NCBI RefSeq assembly: GCF_001186365.1
Contig: NZ_LDTZ01000019.1
Coordinates: 248,001 to 312,000, forward strand
Direction of reading: 5' to 3'
Source of the DNA: Gordonia jacobaea
GTDB taxonomy: Bacteria > Actinomycetota > Actinomycetes > Mycobacteriales > Mycobacteriaceae
Length of the DNA: 64,000 nt
Shown here one piece after another: positions 16,087-25,443 of this stretch. The notes beneath the pieces were generated by a model. The model was not told the origin of the DNA and searched no databases. It was given only the letters and a program-made list of their open reading frames with translations. The stretch's first letter is position 1; every line of letters begins with the position of its first letter. The position numbers were made by a program, and so were the translations under genes.

Positions 16087-17097
16087 ATGACGCGCACCCT
16101 GCCCGATCAGTTCACCGTCCTGATGGCACGCGAGTCCGACGGCGAAATCACCTTGGCAAGCGAGCAACTCGACGCCACCCAACTGCCTGACGGCGAGGTG
16201 ACGATCGCGGTCGACTACTCCGGCGTGAATTACAAGGACGCACTCGCTGTCACACCGCGCGGCGGCGTGGTGCGCGACTACCCCATCGTGCCGGGGATCG
16301 ACCTCGCCGGCGAGGTAGTCGCATCGTCGACACTCGACTTCGCCCCCGGCGATCGCGTTGTGGCACATGGCGGTCCGATCGGAACCGCACAACACGGCGG
16401 TTATGCCGCCTACGCACGGGTCCCTGCCGCGCAGGTCGTACGACTCGACACCCTCTCGACGCGCGAAGCCGCCGCCATCGGCACTGCGGGCTTCACCGCG
16501 GCACTGAGTGTCGTCGCGCTTCTCGACCGCGGGCTCACCCCGGACGACGGCCCCGTGGTGGTCACCGGAGCCAGTGGCGGAGTCGGCTCGGTGAGCGTCG
16601 ATCTCCTCAGCGCACTCGGTTTCGACGTCACCGCGTCGAGTGGAAAGTCCGACGCCGCAGCGCTATTGACCGAGCTCGGCGCGACGTCGGTTGTCGGCCG
16701 ACTCGTCGACGACGACACCAAGGTTCGTCCGCTCGGGAAATCGCAGTGGGCGGGCGCAGTCGATTGTGTCGGCGGCAAGACGCTCGCCTACGTGTTGTCG
16801 ACGATGAACCACAGCGGGTCGGTCGCTGCGAGCGGTCTCACCGGTGGCGCCGACCTCCCGACAACAGTCATGCCCTTCATCCTGCGCGGCGTGGCACTCC
16901 TCGGAATCGACTCGGTGTCCATCGGACCCGAGCTTCGCCGGTCGGTCTGGGCACGCCTCGAAACCGACTTGCGCCCAGCCCATCTCGATCGACTCATCAC
17001 CGAGATCGGAGTCGATGATCTCGACGGCTCGCTCGCCGAGATACGGGCGGGCCGAACGACGGGACGAACCGTAGTGCCTATCAGCGCTCAGAGCTGA
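16087..17097 (+). CDS. Acrylyl-CoA reductase-like quinone oxidoreductase (YhdH/AcuI type)
   Basis: A 336-residue medium-chain reductase without zinc ligands. YSGVNYKDALAVT near residue 45, VPGIDLAGEV and the cofactor motif VTGASGGVGSVSVDLL (about 158) match YhdH/AcuI proteins, which reduce acrylyl-CoA or other activated double bonds with NADPH. The C-terminal RTTGRTVV is also family-typical. GAGGAGC lies just before the ATG. It follows the ArsR-like gene by 43 bases and may be co-transcribed with it. Confidence 0.85.
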   Translation: MTRTLPDQFTVLMARESDGEITLASEQLDATQLPDGEVTIAVDYSGVNYKDALAVTPRGGVVRDYPIVPGIDLAGEVVASSTLDFAPGDRVVAHGGPIGTAQHGGYAAYARVPAAQVVRLDTLSTREAAAIGTAGFTAALSVVALLDRGLTPDDGPVVVTGASGGVGSVSVDLLSALGFDVTASSGKSDAAALLTELGATSVVGRLVDDDTKVRPLGKSQWAGAVDCVGGKTLAYVLSTMNHSGSVAASGLTGGADLPTTVMPFILRGVALLGIDSVSIGPELRRSVWARLETDLRPAHLDRLITEIGVDDLDGSLAEIRAGRTTGRTVVPISAQS

Positions 17098-17186
17098 GCT
17101 GCAGCGGCGGCGGCTGTCGAAGAGCACGCCACCTGCCATTCACCTTTCGGTGAGAATCTCGACCATGCTCAGACCACGATCGACCC

Positions 17187-18431
17187 ATGACTGAACCGTC
17201 GCTGCACCGCAGGCTCGGCATGTCCGACGCCGTGATCATCGGCCTCGGCTCGATGCTCGGCGCCGGGATCTTCGTTGCGCTGACGCCCGCGGCCGCCGCA
17301 GCCGGATCGGCGCTGCTGATCGGGCTGGTCATCGCCGCTGTTGTGGCCTACTGCAACGCGATGTCGTCGGCGCGACTTGCGGCCATCTACCCGGTCTCCG
17401 GTGGGACGTACGTCTACGGCCGCGAGCGGCTCGGCGACTTCTGGGGCTATCTCGCCGGGTGGGCGTTCGTTGTCGGCAAGACAGCGTCGTGCGCCGCAAT
17501 GGCGCTGACCGTCGGATTGTATGCCTGGCCTGCGCACGCACACGTGGTGGCAGTCGCCGCTGTTGTCGCGCTCACCGCGGTGAACTACGTCGGAGTGCAG
17601 AAGTCGGCGTGGCTGACACGCGCGATCGTCGCCGTGGTGCTGATGGTGCTCACCGTGGTCGTCGTGACGACGCTCGCGTCCGACGCGGGCAGCGTCGACT
17701 CACTCGAGGTCGGCTCGGATGCACGAGTCACCGGAATACTGCAGTCCGCGGGCATCCTGTTCTTCGCCTTCGCCGGCTACGCGCGCATCGCGACCCTCGG
17801 CGAGGAGGTGCGGGAGCCGACACGCATCATTCCTCGCGCGATCCTCGTCGCGTTGGGGATCGCACTGGTCGTCTACGCGACCGTCGCAGCCACCGCTCTC
17901 TGGGCGCTCGGCGCATCGGGACTTGCCACGGCGACGGCGCCACTGGCCGCAATGACGCAGGCCGCAGGCGCGGGCTGGCTGACTCCTGTCGTTCGGATCG
18001 GCGCCGCTGTCGCAGCGCTCGGTTCACTGCTCGCGCTGATCCTCGGCGTCTCCAGGACGACGTTGGCCATGTCGCGCGACGGACACCTGCCACGAACGTT
18101 GGCGGAGGTTCACCCCCGCTTCGGCGTGCCGCATCACGCCGAACTCGCCGTCGGTGCGGTTGTCGCTGTCGTCGCCGCGACCGCAGATGTCCGTGGCGCC
18201 ATCGGATTCTCGTCGTTCGGAGTCCTGCTGTACTACGCGATCGCGAACGCGTCGGCCATGACACTTTCTCGCGTGGAGCGGCGCCCACCGTTCATCGTCT
18301 GCGCCGTCGGCCTCGTCGGCTGCGTAGTCCTCGCGTGCACACTCCCCCGCGCCTCGGTGATCTCGGGCGTCGTGGTCATCGTCATCGGTATCGCTATCTA
18401 CGCGTGTCGCATCGCTCTCGCGCGTCGGTGA
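17187..18431 (+). CDS. APC-family amino acid permease
   Basis: A 414-residue permease with about 12 helices. The first helix carries the conserved GSMLGAGIFVALTPAAAAAG, and the second loop PVSGGTYVYGRERLGDFWGYLAGW is typical of the amino acid/polyamine/organocation superfamily. It is somewhat shorter than average. Its last 38 bases overlap the converging cytochrome P450 gene. The substrate is unknown. Confidence 0.85.
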   Translation: MTEPSLHRRLGMSDAVIIGLGSMLGAGIFVALTPAAAAAGSALLIGLVIAAVVAYCNAMSSARLAAIYPVSGGTYVYGRERLGDFWGYLAGWAFVVGKTASCAAMALTVGLYAWPAHAHVVAVAAVVALTAVNYVGVQKSAWLTRAIVAVVLMVLTVVVVTTLASDAGSVDSLEVGSDARVTGILQSAGILFFAFAGYARIATLGEEVREPTRIIPRAILVALGIALVVYATVAATALWALGASGLATATAPLAAMTQAAGAGWLTPVVRIGAAVAALGSLLALILGVSRTTLAMSRDGHLPRTLAEVHPRFGVPHHAELAVGAVVAVVAATADVRGAIGFSSFGVLLYYAIANASAMTLSRVERRPPFIVCAVGLVGCVVLACTLPRASVISGVVVIVIGIAIYACRIALARR

Positions 18432-19752
18432 CCGCGGCACTGAAACCCACATTGGCTGTTAGAGCGACGTCACGACGCTCGTAGTCGTCGGAGCCGACCG
18501 TCCAGTCGAGCCGTCGAATCATATGGTGAATCATCGTCGCCGCCTCCAGGTACGAGAAGTTCATGCCGATGCACTGGTGCGCACCACCGCCGAACGGCGC
18601 CCATGCCAACCGATGCCGTCGCTCCGCGTTCTCCGGCATGAACCGCTCGGGATCGAAATCATCTGGGCGCGGCCATATTTCGGGTATCCGGTGATTGCTC
18701 GCGCTGACCGCGATGACAAATGCGCCCTTCGGGATGAAGTGGCCGCCAATCGAAGTGTCCGCAATCGCCGCACGGGGGATCACCGGTACCGGCGGGCGCA
18801 ACCGCAGCGACTCCTTGAACACCGCCTGATAGACGTCGGACTCCTTCAACTCCGCTGCTGACGGCGCTTCACCCAGACGTTGCGCCTCGTCGACGACGCG
18901 CGCACGCCACCGTGCGTCACGTCCCAGCCGATAGGCCATTGACGTCATCGCTATGGTGGCGGTGTCGTGAGCGGCGAACAGCATGAATCGCATGTGGTCG
19001 ACGACCTGTTGGTCGGAGAGCTGCGAGCCGTCGTCGCCGCGTGCATGGCACAGTGCCGACATCAGGTCCGGGCCGTCGGCGCCGCGCCGCGCGGGCAGAA
19101 GATCGCTGAAGAACTCGTCGACGACGCCGCGCGCCCGATGTCCACGCGCCCACATGGTGCCCGGGATTCGAAACCGAACCAGCGCACTGCCCGCCTCGAT
19201 GAGATCGACGAACGCCGCGTTCATCCGATCGGCGTCGTCGCGCGAAAGCTTCTCTCCGACAAACAGTTCCAACGCGACGTCGAGTGCCATCGCTTTGAGT
19301 TCGGTACGCATGTCGACGTCCGGTCCGCGAGTGAATCGCGTCGCGGCCTCAGCGGCAAGGGAATTGAGCTGATCCTGGTAGCCGGCCAGGCGGTCGGCGG
19401 TGAAGGCCGCCTGCATTATTCGACGATGCTTGCGATGTTCGTCGGTGTCCATCAGCAGGATTCCGCGTTCGAAGAGGGTCCCGAGGGCGAATCCGTATAC
19501 CGGCTCGTTGCGAAACGCGCGGTCGGCGTCGCGAACCAACTCGCCGAGTGCCTCGGGGCCCTGCACGATCACGATGTTGCGTCCGAGCACCGTGATGAAG
19601 GCGATGTCGCCGTAGTCGGCGCGAAGATTCTCTGCGAACTGTGCCGGGTCGGCCCGCAGCCGCAGCGCGGACTGCAGCGGAAGGGTTCGTGGTCCACGCA
19701 CCGGGAGTAGGGTCGAATTGTTACGTGGTCGGGTCAGTGTGCGGTGACGCAT
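18394..19752 (-). CDS. Cytochrome P450
   Basis: A 452-residue soluble bacterial P450. The heme-binding loop is FGGGAHQCIG with Cys394 as the thiolate ligand, the I-helix oxygen-binding segment is AAHDTAT, and the K-helix ExxR is ESLR. Upstream in-frame sequence was rejected because the ATG at 19752 has AAAGGA at good spacing and gives a normal length. It is divergent from the response regulator gene with a 61-bp gap, so both may share control. No ferredoxin partner is adjacent. It might tailor the product of the nearby biosynthetic operon, which is speculation. Confidence 0.92.
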   Translation of the reverse strand: MRHRTLTRPRNNSTLLPVRGPRTLPLQSALRLRADPAQFAENLRADYGDIAFITVLGRNIVIVQGPEALGELVRDADRAFRNEPVYGFALGTLFERGILLMDTDEHRKHRRIMQAAFTADRLAGYQDQLNSLAAEAATRFTRGPDVDMRTELKAMALDVALELFVGEKLSRDDADRMNAAFVDLIEAGSALVRFRIPGTMWARGHRARGVVDEFFSDLLPARRGADGPDLMSALCHARGDDGSQLSDQQVVDHMRFMLFAAHDTATIAMTSMAYRLGRDARWRARVVDEAQRLGEAPSAAELKESDVYQAVFKESLRLRPPVPVIPRAAIADTSIGGHFIPKGAFVIAVSASNHRIPEIWPRPDDFDPERFMPENAERRHRLAWAPFGGGAHQCIGMNFSYLEAATMIHHMIRRLDWTVGSDDYERRDVALTANVGFSAAVTDARERCDTRR

Positions 19753-19813
19753 CGGGGTCCTTTCTGATGGCGACGCCGGGAGCCGCGGTGCCTGAGCATC
19801 GGGGAGAAGGGCG

Positions 19814-20494
19814 ATGTCCGACGTGCGTGTGTTGGTGGTGGACGACGACGTGCGGGCGGCCGAAACCATTCGTCGAGTGTTGGTCAGCGACGGGTGGAAC
19901 GTGTCAGTCCTGCACAACGGCGCGCAGGCGCTACAGCGTGCCGTTGACGAGGAATTCGACGCAGTAGTGCTCGACATCATGCTGCCCGGTCTCAACGGCT
20001 ATGAGGTCGTGCGTGAGTTGCGCAGACGATCGCAGTGGGTGCCGATCGTGATGCTGTCCGCGAAGGACGGCGAGTACGACCAGGCCGAAGCACTCGACTT
20101 CGGCGCTGACGACTACCTCGTCAAGCCGTTCTCCGTGGTCGTACTGAAGGCTCATCTACGGGCAGTCGCCAGACGCGGTCAGCGCGAGCGGCCCGCGATA
20201 CTCTCGGCGGGATCGCTGTGTCTCGATCCCGCCCAACACGTCGTCACGCGTCACGGGGCGCCCATTGCCCTGACTCCCCGCGAGTACGCGGTACTCGAAC
20301 TGCTGTTGCGCAACCAGGGGCAGGTGATGTCGAAACATGCCATTCTCCAATCGGTGTGGGACGAGAACTACGACGGCGACCCGAACATCGTCGAGGTCTA
20401 CATCGCCTATCTACGTAAGCGCATCGACGCCCCGTTCGGGATCGCCTCCATCCAGACGATCCGGGGCGCCGGGTACCGTTTGATCGCGCTCTGA
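19814..20494 (+). CDS. OmpR-family response regulator
   Basis: A 226-residue two-domain regulator. The receiver domain has the acidic cluster VVDDDV, phospho-acceptor Asp54 (VVLDIMLPG) and the conserved Lys in YLVKPFS. The C-terminal winged helix (about 130-226) has TPREYAVLELLLRNQG and the terminal IRGAGYRL. Its 3' end overlaps the histidine kinase gene on the opposite strand by 84 bp, so the pair is tail to tail rather than an operon. Confidence 0.92.
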   Translation: MSDVRVLVVDDDVRAAETIRRVLVSDGWNVSVLHNGAQALQRAVDEEFDAVVLDIMLPGLNGYEVVRELRRRSQWVPIVMLSAKDGEYDQAEALDFGADDYLVKPFSVVVLKAHLRAVARRGQRERPAILSAGSLCLDPAQHVVTRHGAPIALTPREYAVLELLLRNQGQVMSKHAILQSVWDENYDGDPNIVEVYIAYLRKRIDAPFGIASIQTIRGAGYRLIAL

Positions 20495-21916
20495 ACGGCT
20501 CCTGGATTCCTCGGAACCATCGGACGAGTTCCCGAGTGGCAGGACAAGTTCGAACGTAGCGCCGCCGTGACTGCCGTCGACAACTGAGACCGACCCACCG
20601 TGCGCCTGCGCGATCTCGTAAGCGATCGCCAGGCCGAGACCGGCTCCCGACGAGTCGCGCTGACGATCGACGTCGAGTCGCGAGAATCTGTCGAATATCA
20701 CCGACCGCCTGTCGTCGGGAATGCCGGGCCCGTCATCGCTCACCGCGATGACGGCGTTCGATCGATCAGCTCGCAGTGAGACCCAGACCGCCGAGTCACA
20801 GTGCCTGGTGGCGTTGTCGACGAGGTTGCGCACCGCGCGTCGAATCATCTCGCGGTCACCGGAAACCCGAACGGGCACAACGTGTGCGGTCACCTTGGCC
20901 GCCTCCATCGCGCGTAACCGTGCGACCTCCTCGACGACGACGTCGTCGAGGTCCACATCGCCCGCCACGACGGTCAACCCCTGTTCATCGGCGCGTGCCA
21001 GCAAGAGCAGATCTTCTGCCATGGCCTGCATTCGACGCGCCTCGGGCAGGAGGATGGTGCGGACGGTCTCCACATCGATCGGCGTCGATGTGTCGTCGGC
21101 AAGGTCGAGCAACCCGACAAGGGTGGTGAGCGGGCTTCGTAACTCGTGCGACGCGTCGCCGATGAACCGCAGTTGCGATTCCCGCCCGCGTTGGAGTCGC
21201 CCGAGCATGCTGTTGACGGTGACCGCGAGTGTGCGGATCTCGTCGTCTGCGGTCGGCACGGGAACCCGCTGTTCGAGCTCGGTCGAGGTGATCTCATTGG
21301 CCTGCTTGGTGATACGCGAGACGGGCCGAAGCGACCGACCGACGAGCAGGTAGACCGCACCTGCCCCGAGTGCCACGATGATCGGCAGTTCGATCGCCAT
21401 GAGCGTCGCGGTGGTCCATTCACTGCTCCTTATGCCCGTCGCCTTGTCGAGCGCGAGGATCGTGTACTCACGGTCGGCGTGGTACGCGGTGTTCACCGAT
21501 GCGCAGAACTCGTCTCCATACCCGGGGACGTTCACGTGGTCGGCGTAGCGCACCTTCGATTCGTCAGCATTCGAGTCATCCGCGACCCGGATCGCCGTAC
21601 GTGGTGCGCCAGGCGACGCGGCCACCACAACTCCCCGATCGTCGACGACCTGCGTGATGTCGATTCCCGCTCCGGGAGTCAGGTCGTCGGGATCGACCGC
21701 CGACACGCCACCACGGTTGACCGCGGTAGCGATCTGATACGCCTGACGCCCCGTCGCTCGATACATCTGCGCTGTGTTCTCCCGATGCAGCATAAGGAGC
21801 ATCACCGCGCCACTGATGGCCAATGCGACGACAAGTACAAAAGCCGACACGATCGTGAGTTGCCTTCGCACGCCGTAGCCGCCTACTCGTCTACGAATAC
21901 GGGTGCGTACGTTCAC
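20411..21916 (-). CDS. Sensor histidine kinase
   Basis: A 501-residue kinase from the GTG at 21916 (GGATGAG upstream). It has two membrane helices (about 20-43 and 170-193) enclosing a 125-residue extracytoplasmic sensor domain. A HAMP region (about 190-245), the phospho-acceptor His257 in FIGDASHELRSP, and ATPase boxes NLVDNATRH, DDGPGIP and GAGLGLAI follow. It presumably phosphorylates the response regulator encoded on the opposite strand. Its last 28 codons overlap that gene antisense. It is divergent from the ThDP-enzyme operon. Confidence 0.9.
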   Translation of the reverse strand: MNVRTRIRRRVGGYGVRRQLTIVSAFVLVVALAISGAVMLLMLHRENTAQMYRATGRQAYQIATAVNRGGVSAVDPDDLTPGAGIDITQVVDDRGVVVAASPGAPRTAIRVADDSNADESKVRYADHVNVPGYGDEFCASVNTAYHADREYTILALDKATGIRSSEWTTATLMAIELPIIVALGAGAVYLLVGRSLRPVSRITKQANEITSTELEQRVPVPTADDEIRTLAVTVNSMLGRLQRGRESQLRFIGDASHELRSPLTTLVGLLDLADDTSTPIDVETVRTILLPEARRMQAMAEDLLLLARADEQGLTVVAGDVDLDDVVVEEVARLRAMEAAKVTAHVVPVRVSGDREMIRRAVRNLVDNATRHCDSAVWVSLRADRSNAVIAVSDDGPGIPDDRRSVIFDRFSRLDVDRQRDSSGAGLGLAIAYEIAQAHGGSVSVVDGSHGGATFELVLPLGNSSDGSEESRSRSERDQTVPGAPDRLDGGDPERGVDALT

Positions 21917-22070
21917 GAGCTCATCCAATGGCCAAAGCTGTATCGATACCACGGTCGCCCACCGGAAAGTGACCAATGAGCTGTGGTCGTCGAGTGTATG
22001 CCGTTCGCGGCGGGAGCAACAGGTACCCGGTTTCAGCCAACCTTCAGGTGCCTGCGGGCACTCTTGCGAC

Positions 22071-23744
22071 ATGTCCAGCCGACGGAGCGTCGCTCTGCAT
22101 CTCCTCGAAAGTGCGCGTCGACGTGGTATCTCCCACGCGTTCGGCGTACACGGGGCCAACATCGAAGACATCTACGACGCCGCGTCCCGGCTCGGAATGC
22201 CTGCTGTGGTGGCTAAACACGAATTCGCAGCAGGCGCAATGGCAGACGGTCTTGCTCGGATGACGAACGGGCCGGCATTGGTACTCACAACCTCGGGCGG
22301 CGGAGCGATGAATGTCGTTCCTGCGCTTGCCGAATCGTACGACAGCAGGGTTCCGGTACTCGCCGTCATCGGCGCTGCGCCCTTGTCGCTGACCACGCGG
22401 GGCGCATTCCAAGACATGCTCGACCCGCCCGATACGATCGACGTCGTCGGCCTCCTCAAGTCAGTGACCGGCCACGTCGAGTTGGTCGCAGACGCGAGCG
22501 AGCTCGAACCCGCGTTGAAGTCCGTGTTCGCCACTCTCGATCGCGGACTACCTGCTGCACTTGTGATCCCCAAAGATGTTCAATCACAGACGATCTGGGA
22601 CACAGGAGTAGACGAGAACCACGAACCGGCAACACACTCGACGGCCAGGAGTCCCACCGCGATCACGGAGACTGCCGGCCGACTCGCCGACGCCGTCGGG
22701 CGTGGCGAGCGGATCTGCCTTTGGATCGGAGACGAGGCCTCCCGAACCCGCGCCGGAACGGCGTTACGCCGCATCGCGTCTCGCCTTGGTGCGAGTGTCG
22801 TGGCCGCACCGGGAGGTGCCGACGCACTCGAGAACATCGACGGTCATGCCGGCATCACCGGCGTTATGGGGCACCCGTCGGCACACGCCGAACTGGTGGC
22901 CGCGTCGATCTGCGTCAGCATCGGATGCCGGATGACAGCGACCGATCGGGGCGGGTTCGACGCAGATCTTGCGGACACCGAGATCATTCACATCGGCATC
23001 AACGACGCCAGACCGCAACGCGGACCGTCGATCCTTGTCGACTCGCTGCCCAGTGCGCTCCGACTTCTCGATGAGTCACTCGCCGCACTTGGACTGCCAC
23101 AGGGCGCGGTGCCGACCATCGACATCGATTACCTCGACACACCGGCGCTCCCGCACTCTGCGTTTCCGAGCTTACGCCAGATCATGAACACCGTCTCACC
23201 ACACCTTCGCAGTGGCACAAGAGTTTTCGCCGACGCAGGCAACGTCGGCGCCGCAGCGATCCACTATCTCACTCCGATCAGCGACGGGAGATTCACCGTG
23301 GCCCTCGGTATGGGTGGCATGGGATACGCGATCGCGGCAGGAATCGGAGCAGCGATCGGCTCCGCCGATCAAGGGAGGGTGGTGATCGTCGCGGGAGATG
23401 GAGCATTCTTCATGCACGGCATGGAATTTCACACCGCCCTCGAATACGACGCTCCTGTCACCCTCGTCATCCTCAACAACGACGCACACGGCATGTGCGT
23501 CACCCGAGAACACCTCTTCTTCCCGGAGGCCGCCAGCGTCAATCGCTTCCGGCCGACGGACATCGCGGGCGGCTTGGCCGCCATGTTCGGCACTCGCACC
23601 GAGGTGCGTCATCCTGCTTCTCTCAGCGATCTCGACTCCGCGTGTGCCGACTTGTTCGCGGATACCGGACCGAACGTCATCGTCGTCGACTGCGATCCGG
23701 ACGAAGTGCCACCATTCCAACCGTTTCTGCCGAAGGGACCATAG
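22071..23744 (+). CDS. Thiamine diphosphate-dependent enzyme (acetolactate synthase-like)
   Basis: A 557-residue three-domain ThDP enzyme. The amino-terminal PYR domain has the cofactor-activating glutamate in AKHEFAAGAMADG. The central domain is degenerate, and the PP domain carries GDGAFFMHGMEFHTA followed by ILNNDAHGM, the GDG...NN cofactor signature. Relatives catalyse carboligation or decarboxylation of 2-oxo acids; the sequence is not close enough to acetolactate synthase for that to be assumed. The ATG at 22071 lacks a strong ribosome binding site. It is the first gene of a four-gene operon with an aminotransferase and a KAS III-like enzyme. Confidence 0.82.
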   Translation: MSSRRSVALHLLESARRRGISHAFGVHGANIEDIYDAASRLGMPAVVAKHEFAAGAMADGLARMTNGPALVLTTSGGGAMNVVPALAESYDSRVPVLAVIGAAPLSLTTRGAFQDMLDPPDTIDVVGLLKSVTGHVELVADASELEPALKSVFATLDRGLPAALVIPKDVQSQTIWDTGVDENHEPATHSTARSPTAITETAGRLADAVGRGERICLWIGDEASRTRAGTALRRIASRLGASVVAAPGGADALENIDGHAGITGVMGHPSAHAELVAASICVSIGCRMTATDRGGFDADLADTEIIHIGINDARPQRGPSILVDSLPSALRLLDESLAALGLPQGAVPTIDIDYLDTPALPHSAFPSLRQIMNTVSPHLRSGTRVFADAGNVGAAAIHYLTPISDGRFTVALGMGGMGYAIAAGIGAAIGSADQGRVVIVAGDGAFFMHGMEFHTALEYDAPVTLVILNNDAHGMCVTREHLFFPEAASVNRFRPTDIAGGLAAMFGTRTEVRHPASLSDLDSACADLFADTGPNVIVVDCDPDEVPPFQPFLPKGP

Positions 23745-23746
23745 TC

Positions 23747-24412
23747 ATGACCATCGAGACCACACCGCTGGCCGACCTCGGCCGGCAGGCCGACGAGCTC
23801 GACGGGTTGACCCGCATCGAGACCCACCCGCGACAGACCGCCACACCGATCATTCTCGACATGCTGCGATCGGTCTATCCGCACGACCAGATCTTCGGCG
23901 ACTTCTGTCCGGTGCAGGGTTACGTCAACGCGCCGCCCCGCGAACTGTACGAATGGCTTTCCGACACACGGTCTCTCGAGGAGTGGACCTACAGCCTCCG
24001 CGGATTCACGCCGACCGACGAGCCGGGACTGTGGTTGGCGTCGGACAGATTGGGCGACGCCACCGACATCTACACACGTACGGTCGCCAATCCCGACGCG
24101 ATGACCGTCGACTATCACTGCGCGTGGGATCAGGGCAAACACCTGTGGATGATCTACCTGATGCGCGTCGTCGACGCGCAGGTCGTGCTCGACAAGCCGG
24201 GGTCGGTGGTGTTGTGGACCAATTGTCGACATCCCTTCTATGAGCGAAATCCGTACCCAGAGACAGCACCGGCCGACCGTCCGGTCTGGGTCGGCGACTT
24301 CTGGGACATGTTCGCCGCAGGTCACCAGCTCGAACTGAACAATCTCACCGCGATCGCCGAGTATCGCCACGCCAACAATTTGCCCCTTACGCCCGATTGG
24401 ATGCGCTCATGA
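23747..24412 (+). CDS. SRPBCC-like hydrophobic-pocket protein
   Basis: A 221-residue protein starting two bases after the ThDP gene stop, with GAAGGGACC upstream. The segment from about residue 60 (GYVNAPPRELYEWLSDTRSL split over helix and strand) to about 165 reads as an SRPBCC/polyketide-cyclase-like pocket: VNAPPxxLYEWL, RSLEEWTY, then alternating strands. The amino- and carboxy-terminal extensions are not recognised. Such domains bind or cyclise hydrophobic intermediates. The assignment is by pattern only, and it could be a novel enzyme of the pathway. Confidence 0.5.
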   Translation: MTIETTPLADLGRQADELDGLTRIETHPRQTATPIILDMLRSVYPHDQIFGDFCPVQGYVNAPPRELYEWLSDTRSLEEWTYSLRGFTPTDEPGLWLASDRLGDATDIYTRTVANPDAMTVDYHCAWDQGKHLWMIYLMRVVDAQVVLDKPGSVVLWTNCRHPFYERNPYPETAPADRPVWVGDFWDMFAAGHQLELNNLTAIAEYRHANNLPLTPDWMRS

Positions 24413-25443
24413 ACAACCCGACTGCGCCCGCCGTCGTCCTCGCAGACGTTGCGGGGTATCTGCCCGAGAATCGCGTTCCCGCTTCCTATTTCAGCCAGTT
24501 CGCCGAGAACGACGACCTCGCCGACAACATCATGTTCTCGGCGCCCGCATTCCGACATCACGCAGCCGAAGGCGAGACGTCGGCCGACATGATGGTTTCT
24601 GCCGCAAGAACTCTCACGGAGCGGCATGGCGACGACTACCTCGATGACGTCACGGTTGTCCTGACGCACAGCCAACTTCCCGAGGTACCGGTCCGCGGAT
24701 GTGGTGGCGAGCTCGCCGATCGTCTCGGTCTGCGGCCCACCACGGTTCTCGACGTCCACAACGGCGGCTGCGCCGCGTTCATCCACATGCTTGATCTAGC
24801 GGCTGCGCTGCTCGTAGCGGCGGGTGGCGGCAAGGCGTTGTTGGGACTGGCGCAGAACAGCGCATCCCAGATCTTCACCCAGGAGCAGGTTCGCGGCAAG
24901 GCACAGGCTGCGATCCCCGGCGACGGCGCGGCAGCGGCCGTGGTAAGCCTCGACGGTCCGGCAGGTTCCCCGGTCCTCGGACTGGTCACCCATTCTTACG
25001 GCGAGTACTCGGCCGACATGACATCGGTGGCAGAACCCGACCGTCGATACTGGGAAGCGGGCACGGGAGAAATCCACATCGGCTTCACCGAAGCGAAGAT
25101 CACCAAGGTTCTCGCGCGCGGCAATCGCATGGTTCCTGCTGCTGCCATCGAGGTGGCCGACTCGATCGACATCCGGCCGTCCGAACTCGACTGGTTCATC
25201 ACCAACCAGCCGAATCGCATCTTTCTACGCAACTGGCGCGATGCGCTCGAGTTGCCCGAGCAACGACACCCGGACACCTTCGACGAGTGCGGAAACCTGT
25301 TCGGCGTCGGGCTTCCGATCACTCTGGACACGGCGGTGTCCGACGGGCGCATCCAGCCCGGTGACGTTGTCATGATGTCGGCGTTCGCCCACGCCGGAGA
25401 CTTCGCGGGAGCGGCGGCGATTCGTTGGTCGGATCGTCACTAG
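24409..25443 (+). CDS. KAS III-like (thiolase-fold) enzyme with atypical active site
   Basis: A 344-residue protein of the 3-oxoacyl-ACP synthase III fold, overlapping the previous gene as ATGA. The nucleophile is Cys121 in VHNGGCAAF. Where FabH has His in PHQANxRI, this protein has Asn266 in FITNQPNRIF, and the later GN motif (CGNLFG, Asn296) is kept. The triad is therefore Cys-Asn-Asn by eye alignment. Loss of the histidine argues against ordinary decarboxylative condensation and suggests acyl transfer to an oxygen or nitrogen nucleophile, or a non-decarboxylative reaction. A possible acceptor is a product of the neighbouring aminotransferase. Confidence 0.75.
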   Translation: MNNPTAPAVVLADVAGYLPENRVPASYFSQFAENDDLADNIMFSAPAFRHHAAEGETSADMMVSAARTLTERHGDDYLDDVTVVLTHSQLPEVPVRGCGGELADRLGLRPTTVLDVHNGGCAAFIHMLDLAAALLVAAGGGKALLGLAQNSASQIFTQEQVRGKAQAAIPGDGAAAAVVSLDGPAGSPVLGLVTHSYGEYSADMTSVAEPDRRYWEAGTGEIHIGFTEAKITKVLARGNRMVPAAAIEVADSIDIRPSELDWFITNQPNRIFLRNWRDALELPEQRHPDTFDECGNLFGVGLPITLDTAVSDGRIQPGDVVMMSAFAHAGDFAGAAAIRWSDRH

